Of a stretch of DNA of 64,000 nucleotides, positions 28,846-36,552 are shown in pieces. The stretch is taken from contig NZ_JANKZL010000008.1 of assembly GCF_027568395.1 (NCBI RefSeq), forward strand, positions 1 through 64,000, read 5' to 3'. The DNA comes from Aminobacter sp. HY435 (GTDB lineage Bacteria > Pseudomonadota > Alphaproteobacteria > Rhizobiales > Rhizobiaceae). Every line of letters begins with the position of its first letter. The first letter of the stretch is position 1. Below the pieces are notes generated by a model. It did no database searches. It worked only from the letters and a program-made list of their open reading frames with translations, and was not told where the DNA came from. The translations under genes were made by a program, and so were the position numbers.

Positions 28846-29679
28846 CTATTCAGTGGCGAGCGATTTGATCATGGCGTCCCTCAGCTCGGTGGGCCATGCG
28901 GCCAGCGCCGGCCAGGTGCCGGGATTCGCCGTATCGCCCTGCTTGGCGACGTAAAGCTTCCTGGCCTTGGCATCGATGCCGATGAAGGCATCGTTGATGC
29001 CGCACGCATGGGGCACGCAGCCGGTGGCGAAGATCAGGCCAGAGGCGGTCTTTTCCAGGCCACTCGACACCGAAAGACCAAGCGCAACGCCCTCCAGCTT
29101 GTCGCCCAGCATGGCGCTGGCCTGCCTGTAGACATCGGCGTTGTCGAACACGTCGACCGCGTAGGCGATGCGCTCTATGTCGAGGTCGGCCCAGGTCGTG
29201 CCGGGTTGCGGCACGAAGGTCAGTTCGCCGGCAACCTGCAGACCTTGAGCGGGCGACCAGACGCGCACCGGCGCCTTGGTTCCGGGCAGCAGATAGGGCA
29301 CGAAATAGAGCGCATCGCCGGTGGCTGCCGCCGGCGGCGTGCCGCACTCGCCATCGCCGACCACCGCCGACTGGATTCCCGCTTCGGTCTTCCACGCCAG
29401 CACAGTCTCCGGGCCGCAGGCGTTGCCGCCGCCGCCGACGGCGAAGATCGCGACCTTGGTCCCATCCAGATCGACCGTACGCTGGTGGAAGGCGACGTAG
29501 TCGCGCGCCAGCTGCTTGCCGTCATAAGCGAGGATCTTGTCGAGTTCCGGCGTCTCGGTGATGGTGAAACTGCCGCCCTCGAAGGGAATTGTTTCGGGCG
29601 CTGCCGGCTCCTGGGCCAGGACCAGAGAGGTCGTGGCGCAAGCCAGCGCCAGAGCTGCCGGGAGGATGATCTTCTTCAT
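28846..29679 (-). CDS. Exported hypothetical protein
   Basis: This 277-residue protein starts with a clear signal peptide (MKKIILPAALALACATTSLV, cut near LA-QE) and should be periplasmic. I do not recognise the domain. The mature part has several cysteines (GNACGPE, GECGTPP, GCVPHACGIND) that could form disulfides, and a C-terminal IDAKARKLYVAKQGD beta-hairpin-like segment. The ATG at 29679 was chosen for the signal peptide; the frame extends upstream without coding features. It ends 9 bp before the Rid gene on the same strand. Confidence 0.7.
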   Translation of the reverse strand: MKKIILPAALALACATTSLVLAQEPAAPETIPFEGGSFTITETPELDKILAYDGKQLARDYVAFHQRTVDLDGTKVAIFAVGGGGNACGPETVLAWKTEAGIQSAVVGDGECGTPPAAATGDALYFVPYLLPGTKAPVRVWSPAQGLQVAGELTFVPQPGTTWADLDIERIAYAVDVFDNADVYRQASAMLGDKLEGVALGLSVSSGLEKTASGLIFATGCVPHACGINDAFIGIDAKARKLYVAKQGDTANPGTWPALAAWPTELRDAMIKSLATE

Positions 29680-29798
29680 GCTGAGGCTCCTCGATCGCGA
29701 TGCCCTTGGAGCGTGCCGCCGCTGGCAAGGCTCCGAATCCCGAGTTGCAACAATGGCATGGCAGAATTGGCATGTCAGCCGCAGCCTGTTGTCCCAGC

Positions 29799-29831
29799 AA
29801 AAAACCCCGTCGCGAGGACATCGCGGCGGGG
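29799..29831 (-). terminator. Rho-independent terminator after leuD
   Basis: On the minus strand CCCCG-C-CGCGA and TCGCG-A-CGGGG form a stem with one mismatch and a 5-base loop, ending in TTTTTT (29799-29804). It lies about 40 bp after the leuD stop. Confidence 0.85.
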
Positions 29832-29869
29832 CTTTGAAACTCAGCCGAAGCTGCGTTGTGCCAACGAGG

Positions 29870-30475
29870 TCAGGCCCAGGGACGGGTCTCTGCAACCTTC
29901 TTTTCGTAGCTGTCGATCGAGCTGGCCTTTTCCATGGTCAGGCCGATGTCGTCGAGCCCGTTGAGCAGGCAGTGGCGCTTGAAGTCGTCGAGGTCGAACT
30001 TGACCACGCCGCCGTCAGGGCCGCGGATTTCCTTGGCTTCGAGGTCGACCGAGACGGTTGCGTTGGCGCCGCGCGAGGCGTCGTCCATCAGTTTGTCGAG
30101 GTCTGCCTGGCTGACGGTGATCGGCAGAATGCCGTTCTTGAAGCAGTTGTTGTAGAAGATGTCGGCGAACGAGGTCGAGATGACGCAGCGGATGCCGAAG
30201 TCGAGCAGCGCCCAGGGTGCATGCTCGCGCGACGAGCCGCAGCCGAAATTGTCGCCGGCAACGAGGATCTCGGCCTTGCGGTAGGCCGGCTTGTTGAGCA
30301 CGAAATCGGGGTTCTCCGAACCGTCCTCGTTGTAGCGCATTTCGGCGAAAAGCCCGGTGCCAAGGCCAGTGCGCTTGATCGTCTTGAGATAATCCTTGGG
30401 GATGATCATGTCGGTGTCGACATTGACGATCGGCAGGGGCGCAGCGACGCCGGTGAGCTTGGTGAATTTTTCCAT
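29870..30475 (-). CDS. leuD: 3-isopropylmalate dehydratase small subunit
   Basis: This 201-residue subunit pairs with LeuC to isomerise 2-isopropylmalate to 3-isopropylmalate. The swivel-domain motifs are present: [17 protein letters not shown] near the start and the [17 protein letters not shown] signature near residue 75. [11 protein letters not shown] is also conserved. The ATG at 30475 ([18 protein letters not shown]) matches homologs; a longer frame to 30529 has no support. leuC is not in the window. A hairpin with GCGGGG/CCCCGC arms at 30498-30521 lies just upstream in the presumed leader. Confidence 0.96.
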   Translation of the reverse strand: MEKFTKLTGVAAPLPIVNVDTDMIIPKDYLKTIKRTGLGTGLFAEMRYNEDGSENPDFVLNKPAYRKAEILVAGDNFGCGSSREHAPWALLDFGIRCVISTSFADIFYNNCFKNGILPITVSQADLDKLMDDASRGANATVSVDLEAKEIRGPDGGVVKFDLDDFKRHCLLNGLDDIGLTMEKASSIDSYEKKVAETRPWA

Positions 30476-30570
30476 GGCTTTTTGCCCGTCTAGCGGTTGC
30501 GGGGATTTGGCTTGCCCCGCTTTACACAAGCTTGGACGGGAATCAAAGCGTTTCGACGCTGGGTCATGCT

Positions 30571-30600
30571 CGACGCGCCGTCGCTTCGAACGGCGCGCCG
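30571..30600. repeat. GC-rich hairpin after the siderophore-binding protein gene
   Basis: CGACGCGCCGT (30571-30581) and ACGGCGCGCCG (30590-30600) pair over 11 bp with one wobble and an 8-base loop. No T-run follows on either strand, so it may be a factor-dependent terminator or RNA-stabilising structure for the gene ending at 30612. Confidence 0.5.
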
Positions 30601-30611
30601 CGGGGGCTGGC

Positions 30612-31526
30612 TTACGGTGCCGGTGTCACGCCATAGGCGCGGGCGATGTCGTCGAGCAACAGGTTTGCGGCGATGGCGCCGCCGGCGGTGTTCCACACCG
30701 CGTCATCGACCGGGCTCGCCTTGCCGGCCTTCACCACCGGCAGGTTCTGCCACAGCGGTTCGGCCAGCCAGTCGTCGGCCTGCTTGCTCGCCGTGCCATT
30801 GCCGGTCTCGTAGACGAAGTAGAACAGCCGGTCGCCGTCGAACTCCGGAATGCGTTCCTTGGTCACGTCATCGGCGAAGCCCGGCTTGTCCTGCACCGCC
30901 GGGCGCTGGATGCCGATCTGGTCGAAGATCATGCCGGGGAAGGTGTCCTTGTAGTAGATGCGCGTCAGCCCCGGCATGAAGCGGATCAGCGACACCTTCT
31001 CCGCCTTCTTGTCGCCCAGCGCCTCGCTCAGCTTGGTTGCCTTGTCGTCGAAGGCCTTCAACTGCGCGTCGCCCTCGGCCTTCTTGCCAAGCGCGTCGGC
31101 ATAGAGCGCGAAGTTCACCTTCCAGTCGCCGCGCAGGCGTTCCGACATGACGGTCGGTGCGATCGCCGAGAGCTGATCGTAGATCTTTTCCTGGCGCGTC
31201 TTGTTGCCAAGGATCAGGTCGGGCTGCAGGCCGGCGATCAGCTCGAGGTTGATGGCCGATTCCTCGCCGACAACCTCGACGCCCTCCATCTTGTCGGCGA
31301 TGTGCTTGTACCATGGCGAGCCGGTCCACGAGCGCACCGCGCCGATCGGCTTGAAGCCGAGGGTGAGGACGGCTTCGGTGCCCTCATTGGTCAGCACAAC
31401 GATGCGCAGCGGGTTTTCAGGCACGTCGGTCACGCCCATGGCGTGCTTTACTTCATGGGCCAGCACGGAACCGGAGGCGAAGGCGGCCAGGGCGAGGCCG
31501 AGGGCGGCTTTGACGAAGAGCTTCAT
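30612..31526 (-). CDS. Iron-siderophore ABC transporter, periplasmic binding protein (FecB-like)
   Basis: This 304-residue exported protein starts with a signal peptide ([20 protein letters not shown], cut after VLA). It has the class III binding-protein layout: an N-lobe with [20 protein letters not shown] and [20 protein letters not shown], a long connecting helix and a C-lobe ending with [19 protein letters not shown]. Such proteins deliver ferric siderophores or citrate to FecCD-type permeases. It is divergent from the permease operon, with a TGA-N9-TCA box between. The ATG at 31526 gives the signal peptide; the frame extends to 31601 without coding features. Confidence 0.9.
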   Translation of the reverse strand: MKLFVKAALGLALAAFASGSVLAHEVKHAMGVTDVPENPLRIVVLTNEGTEAVLTLGFKPIGAVRSWTGSPWYKHIADKMEGVEVVGEESAINLELIAGLQPDLILGNKTRQEKIYDQLSAIAPTVMSERLRGDWKVNFALYADALGKKAEGDAQLKAFDDKATKLSEALGDKKAEKVSLIRFMPGLTRIYYKDTFPGMIFDQIGIQRPAVQDKPGFADDVTKERIPEFDGDRLFYFVYETGNGTASKQADDWLAEPLWQNLPVVKAGKASPVDDAVWNTAGGAIAANLLLDDIARAYGVTPAP

Positions 31527-31585
31527 GGCTAACGTTCCAAACTTGACGGGATCGTGAAGGTTTGGCAAAGGGTCAGAACAAACCC

Positions 31586-31600
31586 TGACTGTCAAGCTCA
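31586..31600. promoter_or_regulatory. Iron-responsive (RirA/IRO-type) box
   Basis: TGA-CTGTCAAGC-TCA matches the TGA-N9-TCA consensus described for RirA boxes in rhizobia. It lies in the divergent promoter region of the iron-siderophore transporter genes, 60 bases from one start and 16 from the other. Repression under iron sufficiency is inferred. Confidence 0.6.
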
Positions 31601-31615
31601 TATTAAGGCCCGCGC

Positions 31616-32638
31616 GTGCCCCTCGCTTCGTCGACCACGAGCAACCGAGCGCATTGGCGCATCGGCCATCGTGCGCTGTTCTTGCTGCTCGGCGTGTCGC
31701 TGCTGGTTCTGATGTATCTCAGCCTGGCGCTCGGATACCGGCTCTACTCGCCGGCCGAGATATGGGGGGCGCTGACCGCATTCGACGGCAGTGAAACCGA
31801 TGTCGTCATCCGCGACCTGCGCCTGCCGCGCGCCCTGATGGCGCCGATGGTTGGCGCTGCCCTTGGCATTGCCGGCGTGCTCGTCCAAACGCTGGCGCGC
31901 AATCGCATCGCCTCGCCGGATACGCTTGGGCTGAATGCCGGCGCGGCGTTTGCCGTGGTCATGGCGAGCGGCATCTTCGGGGTCGCCTCGCTACCCGGCC
32001 TGTCGGTCGCAGCCGCTGCCGGCGCACTGGGCACCAGCTTCATCGTCTTCGGCCTCGCCGCCGCAGCCGGCGGGATTTCGCCGCTGCGCATCGTGCTGGT
32101 TGGCGTCACCTTCGCCGGCCTGTTCGACAGCTTCGTCAACGTCGTGCTCACGGTCAACGAAACCATGCTCGACCAGTTGCTGTTCTGGCTGGCCGGATCG
32201 TTCGCCGACCGCAAGATCGAGCTCGCGCTCAATGGGCTGCCGTTCATCCTGGTCGGCGGACTGTTGGCGTTTTCGTTGGCGCGGTCGCTCGACATTCTCC
32301 AGACCGACGACTCGACCGCGCGCGGCCTTGGCGTGCCGCTCGGAGTTGTGCGCGGCCTGAGCTTCGTTTCCGTGGCGATGCTGAGCGGCGCGGCAGTGGC
32401 GATGGCCGGTCCGGTGCTGTTCGTCGGGCTCGTCGTGCCGCATGCCGCCCGCGCGCTCGTCGGGCTCGATCATCGCCAGCAGATCGGCGCGGCAGCGCTT
32501 GTCGGCGCGCTCTACGCAACGCTCGCCGACATTGTCGCGCGCTTCGTCATCTATCCGCGCGAGGCGCCGGTGGGCGCGGTCACCGCGATCGTCGGCGGCT
32601 GCCTGCTGCTCGTCCTGCTGAGGAGGCGCGCCGCATGA
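31616..32638 (+). CDS. Iron-siderophore ABC transporter permease (FecCD type), first
   Basis: This 340-residue membrane protein has eight or more hydrophobic helices and the FecCD signatures RDLRLPRALMAPMVGAALGI, LARNRIASPDTLGLNAGAAF and the late GPVLFVGLVVPHAARALVG loop that contacts the ATPase. It starts with GTG at 31616, preceded by AAGG. No closer ATG conserves the first helix. The stop overlaps the next permease start by four bases (ATGA), so the two permeases probably form a heterodimer made in equal amounts. Substrate class is inferred from the neighbours and the iron box. Confidence 0.92.
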   Translation: MPLASSTTSNRAHWRIGHRALFLLLGVSLLVLMYLSLALGYRLYSPAEIWGALTAFDGSETDVVIRDLRLPRALMAPMVGAALGIAGVLVQTLARNRIASPDTLGLNAGAAFAVVMASGIFGVASLPGLSVAAAAGALGTSFIVFGLAAAAGGISPLRIVLVGVTFAGLFDSFVNVVLTVNETMLDQLLFWLAGSFADRKIELALNGLPFILVGGLLAFSLARSLDILQTDDSTARGLGVPLGVVRGLSFVSVAMLSGAAVAMAGPVLFVGLVVPHAARALVGLDHRQQIGAAALVGALYATLADIVARFVIYPREAPVGAVTAIVGGCLLLVLLRRRAA

Positions 32639-33687
32639 GTGCGCTCGCTCCGCGCCTGTCGCCGGCATTGCTCAGGCTCAACCGCCGCGCTTGGATCGCC
32701 GTCGGCGTCATTGCTGCCGTTGCGCTGGTCCTCGCGATTTGCGGCGTCGGCTTCGGGTCGACCTGGATCGATCCGCGCCGCGTCGGCGAGATCCTGTTTG
32801 GCGGTGGCTCCCGCGGCGAACGGGTGGTGGTGCTGCAGTTGCGCGCGCCGCGCGTTGCCATCGCGGTCCTTGCCGGCGGCGCAATGGCCGTGGCCGGCTA
32901 TCTGCTGCAGAAGGTGACGCGCAACGAACTCGCCTCGCCCGGCGTGCTCGGCGTCATCGGCGGCGCCGGCCTCGGCGTGGTGATCTTCCTTGCGCTGTTG
33001 TCGGACGAGAGCAATTCGCTGGTCACCTCGATCGTCTGGCAGCCGGTCGCGGCGATGCTTGGCGCGTCGCTGGCGATTGCGGCAGTCTTCCTGCTGTCGG
33101 GGCAGCAAGCCTCGTCGGCGGTGCGGCTGTTGCTGTTCGGTATTGCCGTCGGTGCGGTCTGCAAGGCGGCGACGCTGATCCTGATGATCGTCGGGCCGAT
33201 CTACCGCACCACGCAAGCCAGCCGCTGGCTTGCGGGGGCGGTCAACGAGATCAACTGGGGCGAAGTTCAGGTTGTCGCCGTCGGTCTTGCCATCGCCATG
33301 GTCGGGGTGTTCGCCGTGGCGCGCCGCCTGCCGCCTGCCGATCTCGACGAAGTGTCGGCGCGCGGCATCGGGCTCAACCTGCCGGTGTTCCGCATCCTCG
33401 TCTTCGCGCTCGCCTCCGCCTTGACCGCGCTTGCCGTCGCCTTTGCCGGCGGCGTCGGCTTCATCGGCCTGATGGCGCCGCATCTGGCGCGGCTGATCGT
33501 CGGACGTCCGGTGCTGCCGGGCATCGTCGCCAGCTTCCTTCTAGGCGCGATCATGCTTGTCGGCGCCGACCTTATCGTCAGGGTGCTGTTTGCACCGACG
33601 GAGGTGCCGGCGGGCACCGTCACGGCGGTCATCGGCACGCCCTATTTCCTCTACCTCGTGCTGCGCAGGGGAAGCACCAATGGATAA
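32635..33687 (+). CDS. Iron-siderophore ABC transporter permease (FecCD type), second
   Basis: This 350-residue permease has the same fold as its neighbour: LRAPRVAIAVLAGGAMAVAG, VTRNELASPGVLGVIGGAGL and GGVGFIGLMAPHLARLIVGR, the last being the coupling loop for the ATPase. The long first helix begins around residue 18. It overlaps both neighbours by a few bases (4 bp upstream, 8 bp downstream), so the three plus-strand genes are one tight operon. The two permeases share family motifs but differ in sequence, as expected for an old duplication. Confidence 0.92.
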   Translation: MSALAPRLSPALLRLNRRAWIAVGVIAAVALVLAICGVGFGSTWIDPRRVGEILFGGGSRGERVVVLQLRAPRVAIAVLAGGAMAVAGYLLQKVTRNELASPGVLGVIGGAGLGVVIFLALLSDESNSLVTSIVWQPVAAMLGASLAIAAVFLLSGQQASSAVRLLLFGIAVGAVCKAATLILMIVGPIYRTTQASRWLAGAVNEINWGEVQVVAVGLAIAMVGVFAVARRLPPADLDEVSARGIGLNLPVFRILVFALASALTALAVAFAGGVGFIGLMAPHLARLIVGRPVLPGIVASFLLGAIMLVGADLIVRVLFAPTEVPAGTVTAVIGTPYFLYLVLRRGSTNG

Positions 33688-34495
33688 AGCCATCTCAGTC
33701 GCGTCGCTGACCGTCGCCTATGGCGCCGCGACCGCGCTGGACAATGTCGACCTCGCTATTCCCAGCGGCAAGATCACCGTGCTGGCCGGACCGAACGGTT
33801 GCGGCAAGTCCACGTTGCTGCGCTCCATCCGCCGTCTGCACCAGCCGAAATCCGGTGACATCCGCCTTGGCGACGTGCCGATCTCCAGCCTCAGGGAAAA
33901 GGAACTGGCGCGCCATATCGGCCTGCTCGCTCAAAATCCGTCCGCGCCGGATGACATGAGCGTCGAGGAGCTTGTCCGGCTCGGCCGCTATCCGCACCAG
34001 ACCATGCTGCAGCCTTGGAGTGCGGCGGACGCCGAAGCGATCCAGGCGGCGATGTTTGGCACTGGTGTCTCGCATCTCGCCGACCGCAGCCTCGGCTCGC
34101 TGTCGGGCGGCCAGCTGCAGCGGGTGTGGATCGCAATGGTGCTGGCGCAGGAGACCGACGTCATCTGCCTCGACGAGCCGGTCAACCATCTCGACATGGC
34201 CCACCAGATCGACTGCCTCGACCTGGTCACCCGGCTCAATCGCGAGCATGGCCGCACGGTGGTGCTGGTGCTGCACGACCTCAATCTCGCCGCGCGCTAT
34301 GCCGACCGGCTGGTGTTCATGAAAAGCGGCGGCATGGTTGCCGAGGGCGAGCCCGATGCGCTGATGAACGAGGCGCTGATCGAAGAGGTGTTCGGCATCA
34401 GTTGCAGGGTCATCGTCGACCCGGTGCATGAGCGGCCGCTGTGCATCCCGATCCGCAACTCCACGCCGCGGTTTCGCGGCGAGACCAGTTCTTGA
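33680..34495 (+). CDS. Iron-siderophore ABC transporter ATP-binding protein (FecE type)
   Basis: This 271-residue ATPase powers the two permeases. Walker A GPNGCGKSTLLRSI is near residue 38, the signature LSGGQLQRVWIAMVLAQ near 140, and Walker B VICLDEPVNHLDMAHQ near 160. The switch histidine is in LVLHDLNLAARYAD. Family features such as the Q-loop LLAQNP and ELVRLGRYPHQ are present. The ATG at 33680 lies 8 bp before the permease stop; an earlier in-frame ATG at 33557 is inside the permease gene. The tail past residue 250 is longer than usual but shows no domain. Confidence 0.94.
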   Translation: MDKAISVASLTVAYGAATALDNVDLAIPSGKITVLAGPNGCGKSTLLRSIRRLHQPKSGDIRLGDVPISSLREKELARHIGLLAQNPSAPDDMSVEELVRLGRYPHQTMLQPWSAADAEAIQAAMFGTGVSHLADRSLGSLSGGQLQRVWIAMVLAQETDVICLDEPVNHLDMAHQIDCLDLVTRLNREHGRTVVLVLHDLNLAARYADRLVFMKSGGMVAEGEPDALMNEALIEEVFGISCRVIVDPVHERPLCIPIRNSTPRFRGETSS

Positions 34496-34553
34496 ACGGA
34501 AACGGCCGCAGATCGCTTTCACGATCCACGGCCGCTTCGGGATTGGGCGAGGG

Positions 34554-34994
34554 TCAGGAGCGGTTGAGCGCCATCACCCCCGTTTCGGTGCCGGTCAGGC
34601 GGCGCGAGCGGCCGTCGGCGCCGACCACCATCTGGATGCGCCGGCGCTGCGACGAAAACAGCTTCGAGGTCGATACGTCGACCGGCGGGTTGAATGCGAC
34701 GGTGACGCGCCACAAGTCCGGCTTGATGGTCTCCTCGAGGCCGATGACGCGGCCGTTGGCCGGGTTGCCATTGAAGGTGCCAGACACCGTTTCGCCGACG
34801 GCAAACGGAACACCTGCGGCAGCGCTTTCGGTCCTGGTTTCGGTCGGACGGGCAGCCAGGGTGTTCCAGTCGCGCGCGCCTTCCTGGCGGGCGACGAGTT
34901 CGAGCGCCTTGGCATGGCTGATGGCGATGCCCTCGGCGGCCAGCGCGTCGCGCAGCCGGCGGGCATTGTTCTTGTAGTCGTGACCTGTGGTCAT
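34554..34994 (-). CDS. Small protein with glyoxalase-superfamily-type N-terminal motif
   Basis: This 146-residue protein begins MTTGHDYKNNARRLRDALAA and continues EGIAISHAKALELVARQEG and ARDWNTLAA. I recall this helical motif from rhizobial proteins annotated as glyoxalase superfamily, where it precedes or follows the catalytic barrel. The second half (VPFAVGETVSGTFNGNPANG to the end) looks like a small beta-barrel and does not show glyoxalase metal ligands. Function is not assignable. The ATG at 34994 fits the motif start; the frame continues upstream to 35102 without support. It is convergent with the iron transporter operon. Confidence 0.55.
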   Translation of the reverse strand: MTTGHDYKNNARRLRDALAAEGIAISHAKALELVARQEGARDWNTLAARPTETRTESAAAGVPFAVGETVSGTFNGNPANGRVIGLEETIKPDLWRVTVAFNPPVDVSTSKLFSSQRRRIQMVVGADGRSRRLTGTETGVMALNRS

Positions 34995-35315
34995 GGGTTC
35001 GCTCCTTCGCGATGGACGAACGGCGTGGTGAAGCTCGGGAGCCCGCATTGCCGCTTCGGCCGTCGCATCGACAGAGAAACGAACTTTCGAGGGAAGCTTC
35101 ACCAGGCCTTGCGGCTGCGGGCGGCAGGGGCTTCCCGCCCTTGACCGCCCTCAGATAGGAGCACCCTGGCGCGACGTCAACTGCCGAGCCGGCTCCACAC
35201 CTTGGTGGTCAGGTGCCTGAGCGGGCGGTTCTGCGATGTTGCCTCGCTGACATTGTAACGGCGGCGATGCACACTACCTTGGTGGCATGGGCCAGCCACC
35301 CAGCGAAGGACTGCG

Positions 35316-35630
35316 ATGCGCAAGCTGATGAAATCGATGGTTGGAATGATGGCGGCGGCAATGCTGCTCGCCGGGGCTGGGTCGGCGTTTGCCATCGATC
35401 TGCCCGACCAGCCTGACCGCAACCAGCTTGCCCGCGAGGGCCGCTTCAATGAACTGCAGATCCTGCAACAGCGTCAGGCCCGCCGCGACTTCCAGAGCCA
35501 GCAACAGCAGTTTCGCGCGCAGGATCGCAAGGCCGCCGATCAGCCGATGGACCTCAAGGTGCCGAGATACCAGGGCGGATGCCAGCTGCCGCTGAACGGC
35601 AACGCCTATCTGCGCGGCAACTGCCGCTGA
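35316..35630 (+). CDS. Small exported hypothetical protein
   Basis: This 104-residue protein has a signal peptide (MRKLMKSMVGMMAAAMLLAG, cut near SAFA-ID). The mature part of about 77 residues is rich in Gln, Arg and Asp (LQILQQRQARRDFQSQQQQF) and is probably a short helical segment. It ends with two cysteines (GGCQLP and GNCR) that could form a disulfide. I do not recognise the family. It lies alone between two minus-strand genes, with a 200-bp upstream region that must hold its promoter. Confidence 0.6.
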   Translation: MRKLMKSMVGMMAAAMLLAGAGSAFAIDLPDQPDRNQLAREGRFNELQILQQRQARRDFQSQQQQFRAQDRKAADQPMDLKVPRYQGGCQLPLNGNAYLRGNCR

Positions 35631-35658
35631 GTCCGTCCCGCAACGGCTGCGCCGTCGG

Positions 35659-36111
35659 CTATTGTGCGGCCACCTGTTCGGCCAGCACGCCATCCAGCCT
35701 GTCGTAGCCGGCGCCTACACCCCTGGCCATGCCGATGGCGATCGCGCCGTCGCGCGCTTCCTTCGAACTGTAGAGCATCGTGTTGACGCTGATCGTGCGG
35801 CCGTCCCTTTCAGTCAGCACAAGGGTCGAGCGCGCCTCGCCGTCGGTCCAGTCCATGTCGAAAATCTCGACGCTGACGATGCGTTCGGGCCGCAGGATGG
35901 CGCGATATGTGCCGGTCATGCCCATGTCGCGCCCGTCTTCGTGCCGCCAGACGAACCGGTAGGTGCCGCCGACCGAAAGGTTCACCTCGCAGACGGCGAA
36001 GGACCAGCCGTCCGGCCAGCAGTCGAAGACCAGGTCACGCGGCGCGTCGAAAACCCTGGTCATGGCGATCTCGCGGTCGCTTGGCGTGGTCACTTCCAGC
36101 CGGTGCTTCAT
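35659..36111 (-). CDS. SRPBCC (AHSA1/START-like) protein
   Basis: This 150-residue protein has the AHSA1-type hydrophobic-cavity fold: IAMTRVFDAPRDLVFDCWPD at the start, GGTYRFVWRHEDGRDMGMTG, and RSTLVLTERDGRTISVNTML in the C-terminal strands. Such proteins bind small hydrophobic ligands or act as chaperone partners. It lies 18 bp after an ArsR-type regulator on the same strand. ArsR-SRPBCC pairs are common in Actinobacteria and rhizobia and are usually autoregulated. The ligand is unknown. Confidence 0.88.
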   Translation of the reverse strand: MKHRLEVTTPSDREIAMTRVFDAPRDLVFDCWPDGWSFAVCEVNLSVGGTYRFVWRHEDGRDMGMTGTYRAILRPERIVSVEIFDMDWTDGEARSTLVLTERDGRTISVNTMLYSSKEARDGAIAIGMARGVGAGYDRLDGVLAEQVAAQ

Positions 36112-36129
36112 CGTCGCTCCCTGCTTGCG

Positions 36130-36471
36130 TCAGGCTTCGCCCTTGTTGGCCTGCAATTCGGCGAGCAGGGTGTCAAGCCGGCCGAAATTGCCCTCCCAGA
36201 CCCTGCGATAGACCTCGAGCCAGCCTGTTACCTCGGCCAGCGCCTCGCCCTCGATCCTGCATGGCCGGCGCTGGGCGTCGCGGCCACGCGAAATCAGGCC
36301 GGCGCGCTCCAGCACCTTGAGGTGTTTCGAGATCGCCGGCTGGCTCATGTCGAAGGGTTCGACCAGTTCCATGACCGATGCCTCGCCCTGCATCAGCCTG
36401 GCGAGGATGGCGCGCCGGGTCGAGTCGGCGAGCGCCATGAAGGTGGCGTCGAGGCGTTCGGACGGTGTCAT
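36130..36471 (-). CDS. ArsR-family transcriptional regulator
   Basis: This 113-residue winged-helix repressor has the family layout: FMALADSTRRAILARLMQGE, the recognition region MSQPAISKHLKVLERAGLIS, and the wing RDAQRRPCRIEGEAL. There is no metal-binding ELCVCDL motif, so it is probably not a metal sensor but one of the regulators paired with SRPBCC proteins. The ATG at 36471 was chosen because the palindromic operator lies 18-33 bases upstream of it. A longer frame to 36522 would be translated through that operator. Confidence 0.88.
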   Translation of the reverse strand: MTPSERLDATFMALADSTRRAILARLMQGEASVMELVEPFDMSQPAISKHLKVLERAGLISRGRDAQRRPCRIEGEALAEVTGWLEVYRRVWEGNFGRLDTLLAELQANKGEA

Positions 36472-36488
36472 GCCTGCCTGCTTTCTAA

Positions 36489-36504
36489 ATAACGATATAG
36501 TTAT
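36489..36504. promoter_or_regulatory. Palindromic operator of the ArsR-SRPBCC operon
   Basis: ATAAC-GATATA-GTTAT is a perfect 5-bp inverted repeat with a 6-base AT-rich centre, in an otherwise GC-rich region. It sits just upstream of the arsR-type start, the usual place for an autoregulatory site. The centre could also serve as a promoter -10 element. Confidence 0.65.
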
Positions 36505-36552
36505 ATAGGCGTTGGCCGACACCGTCCAGCATTGGGATGCGGCAAGATCCTC

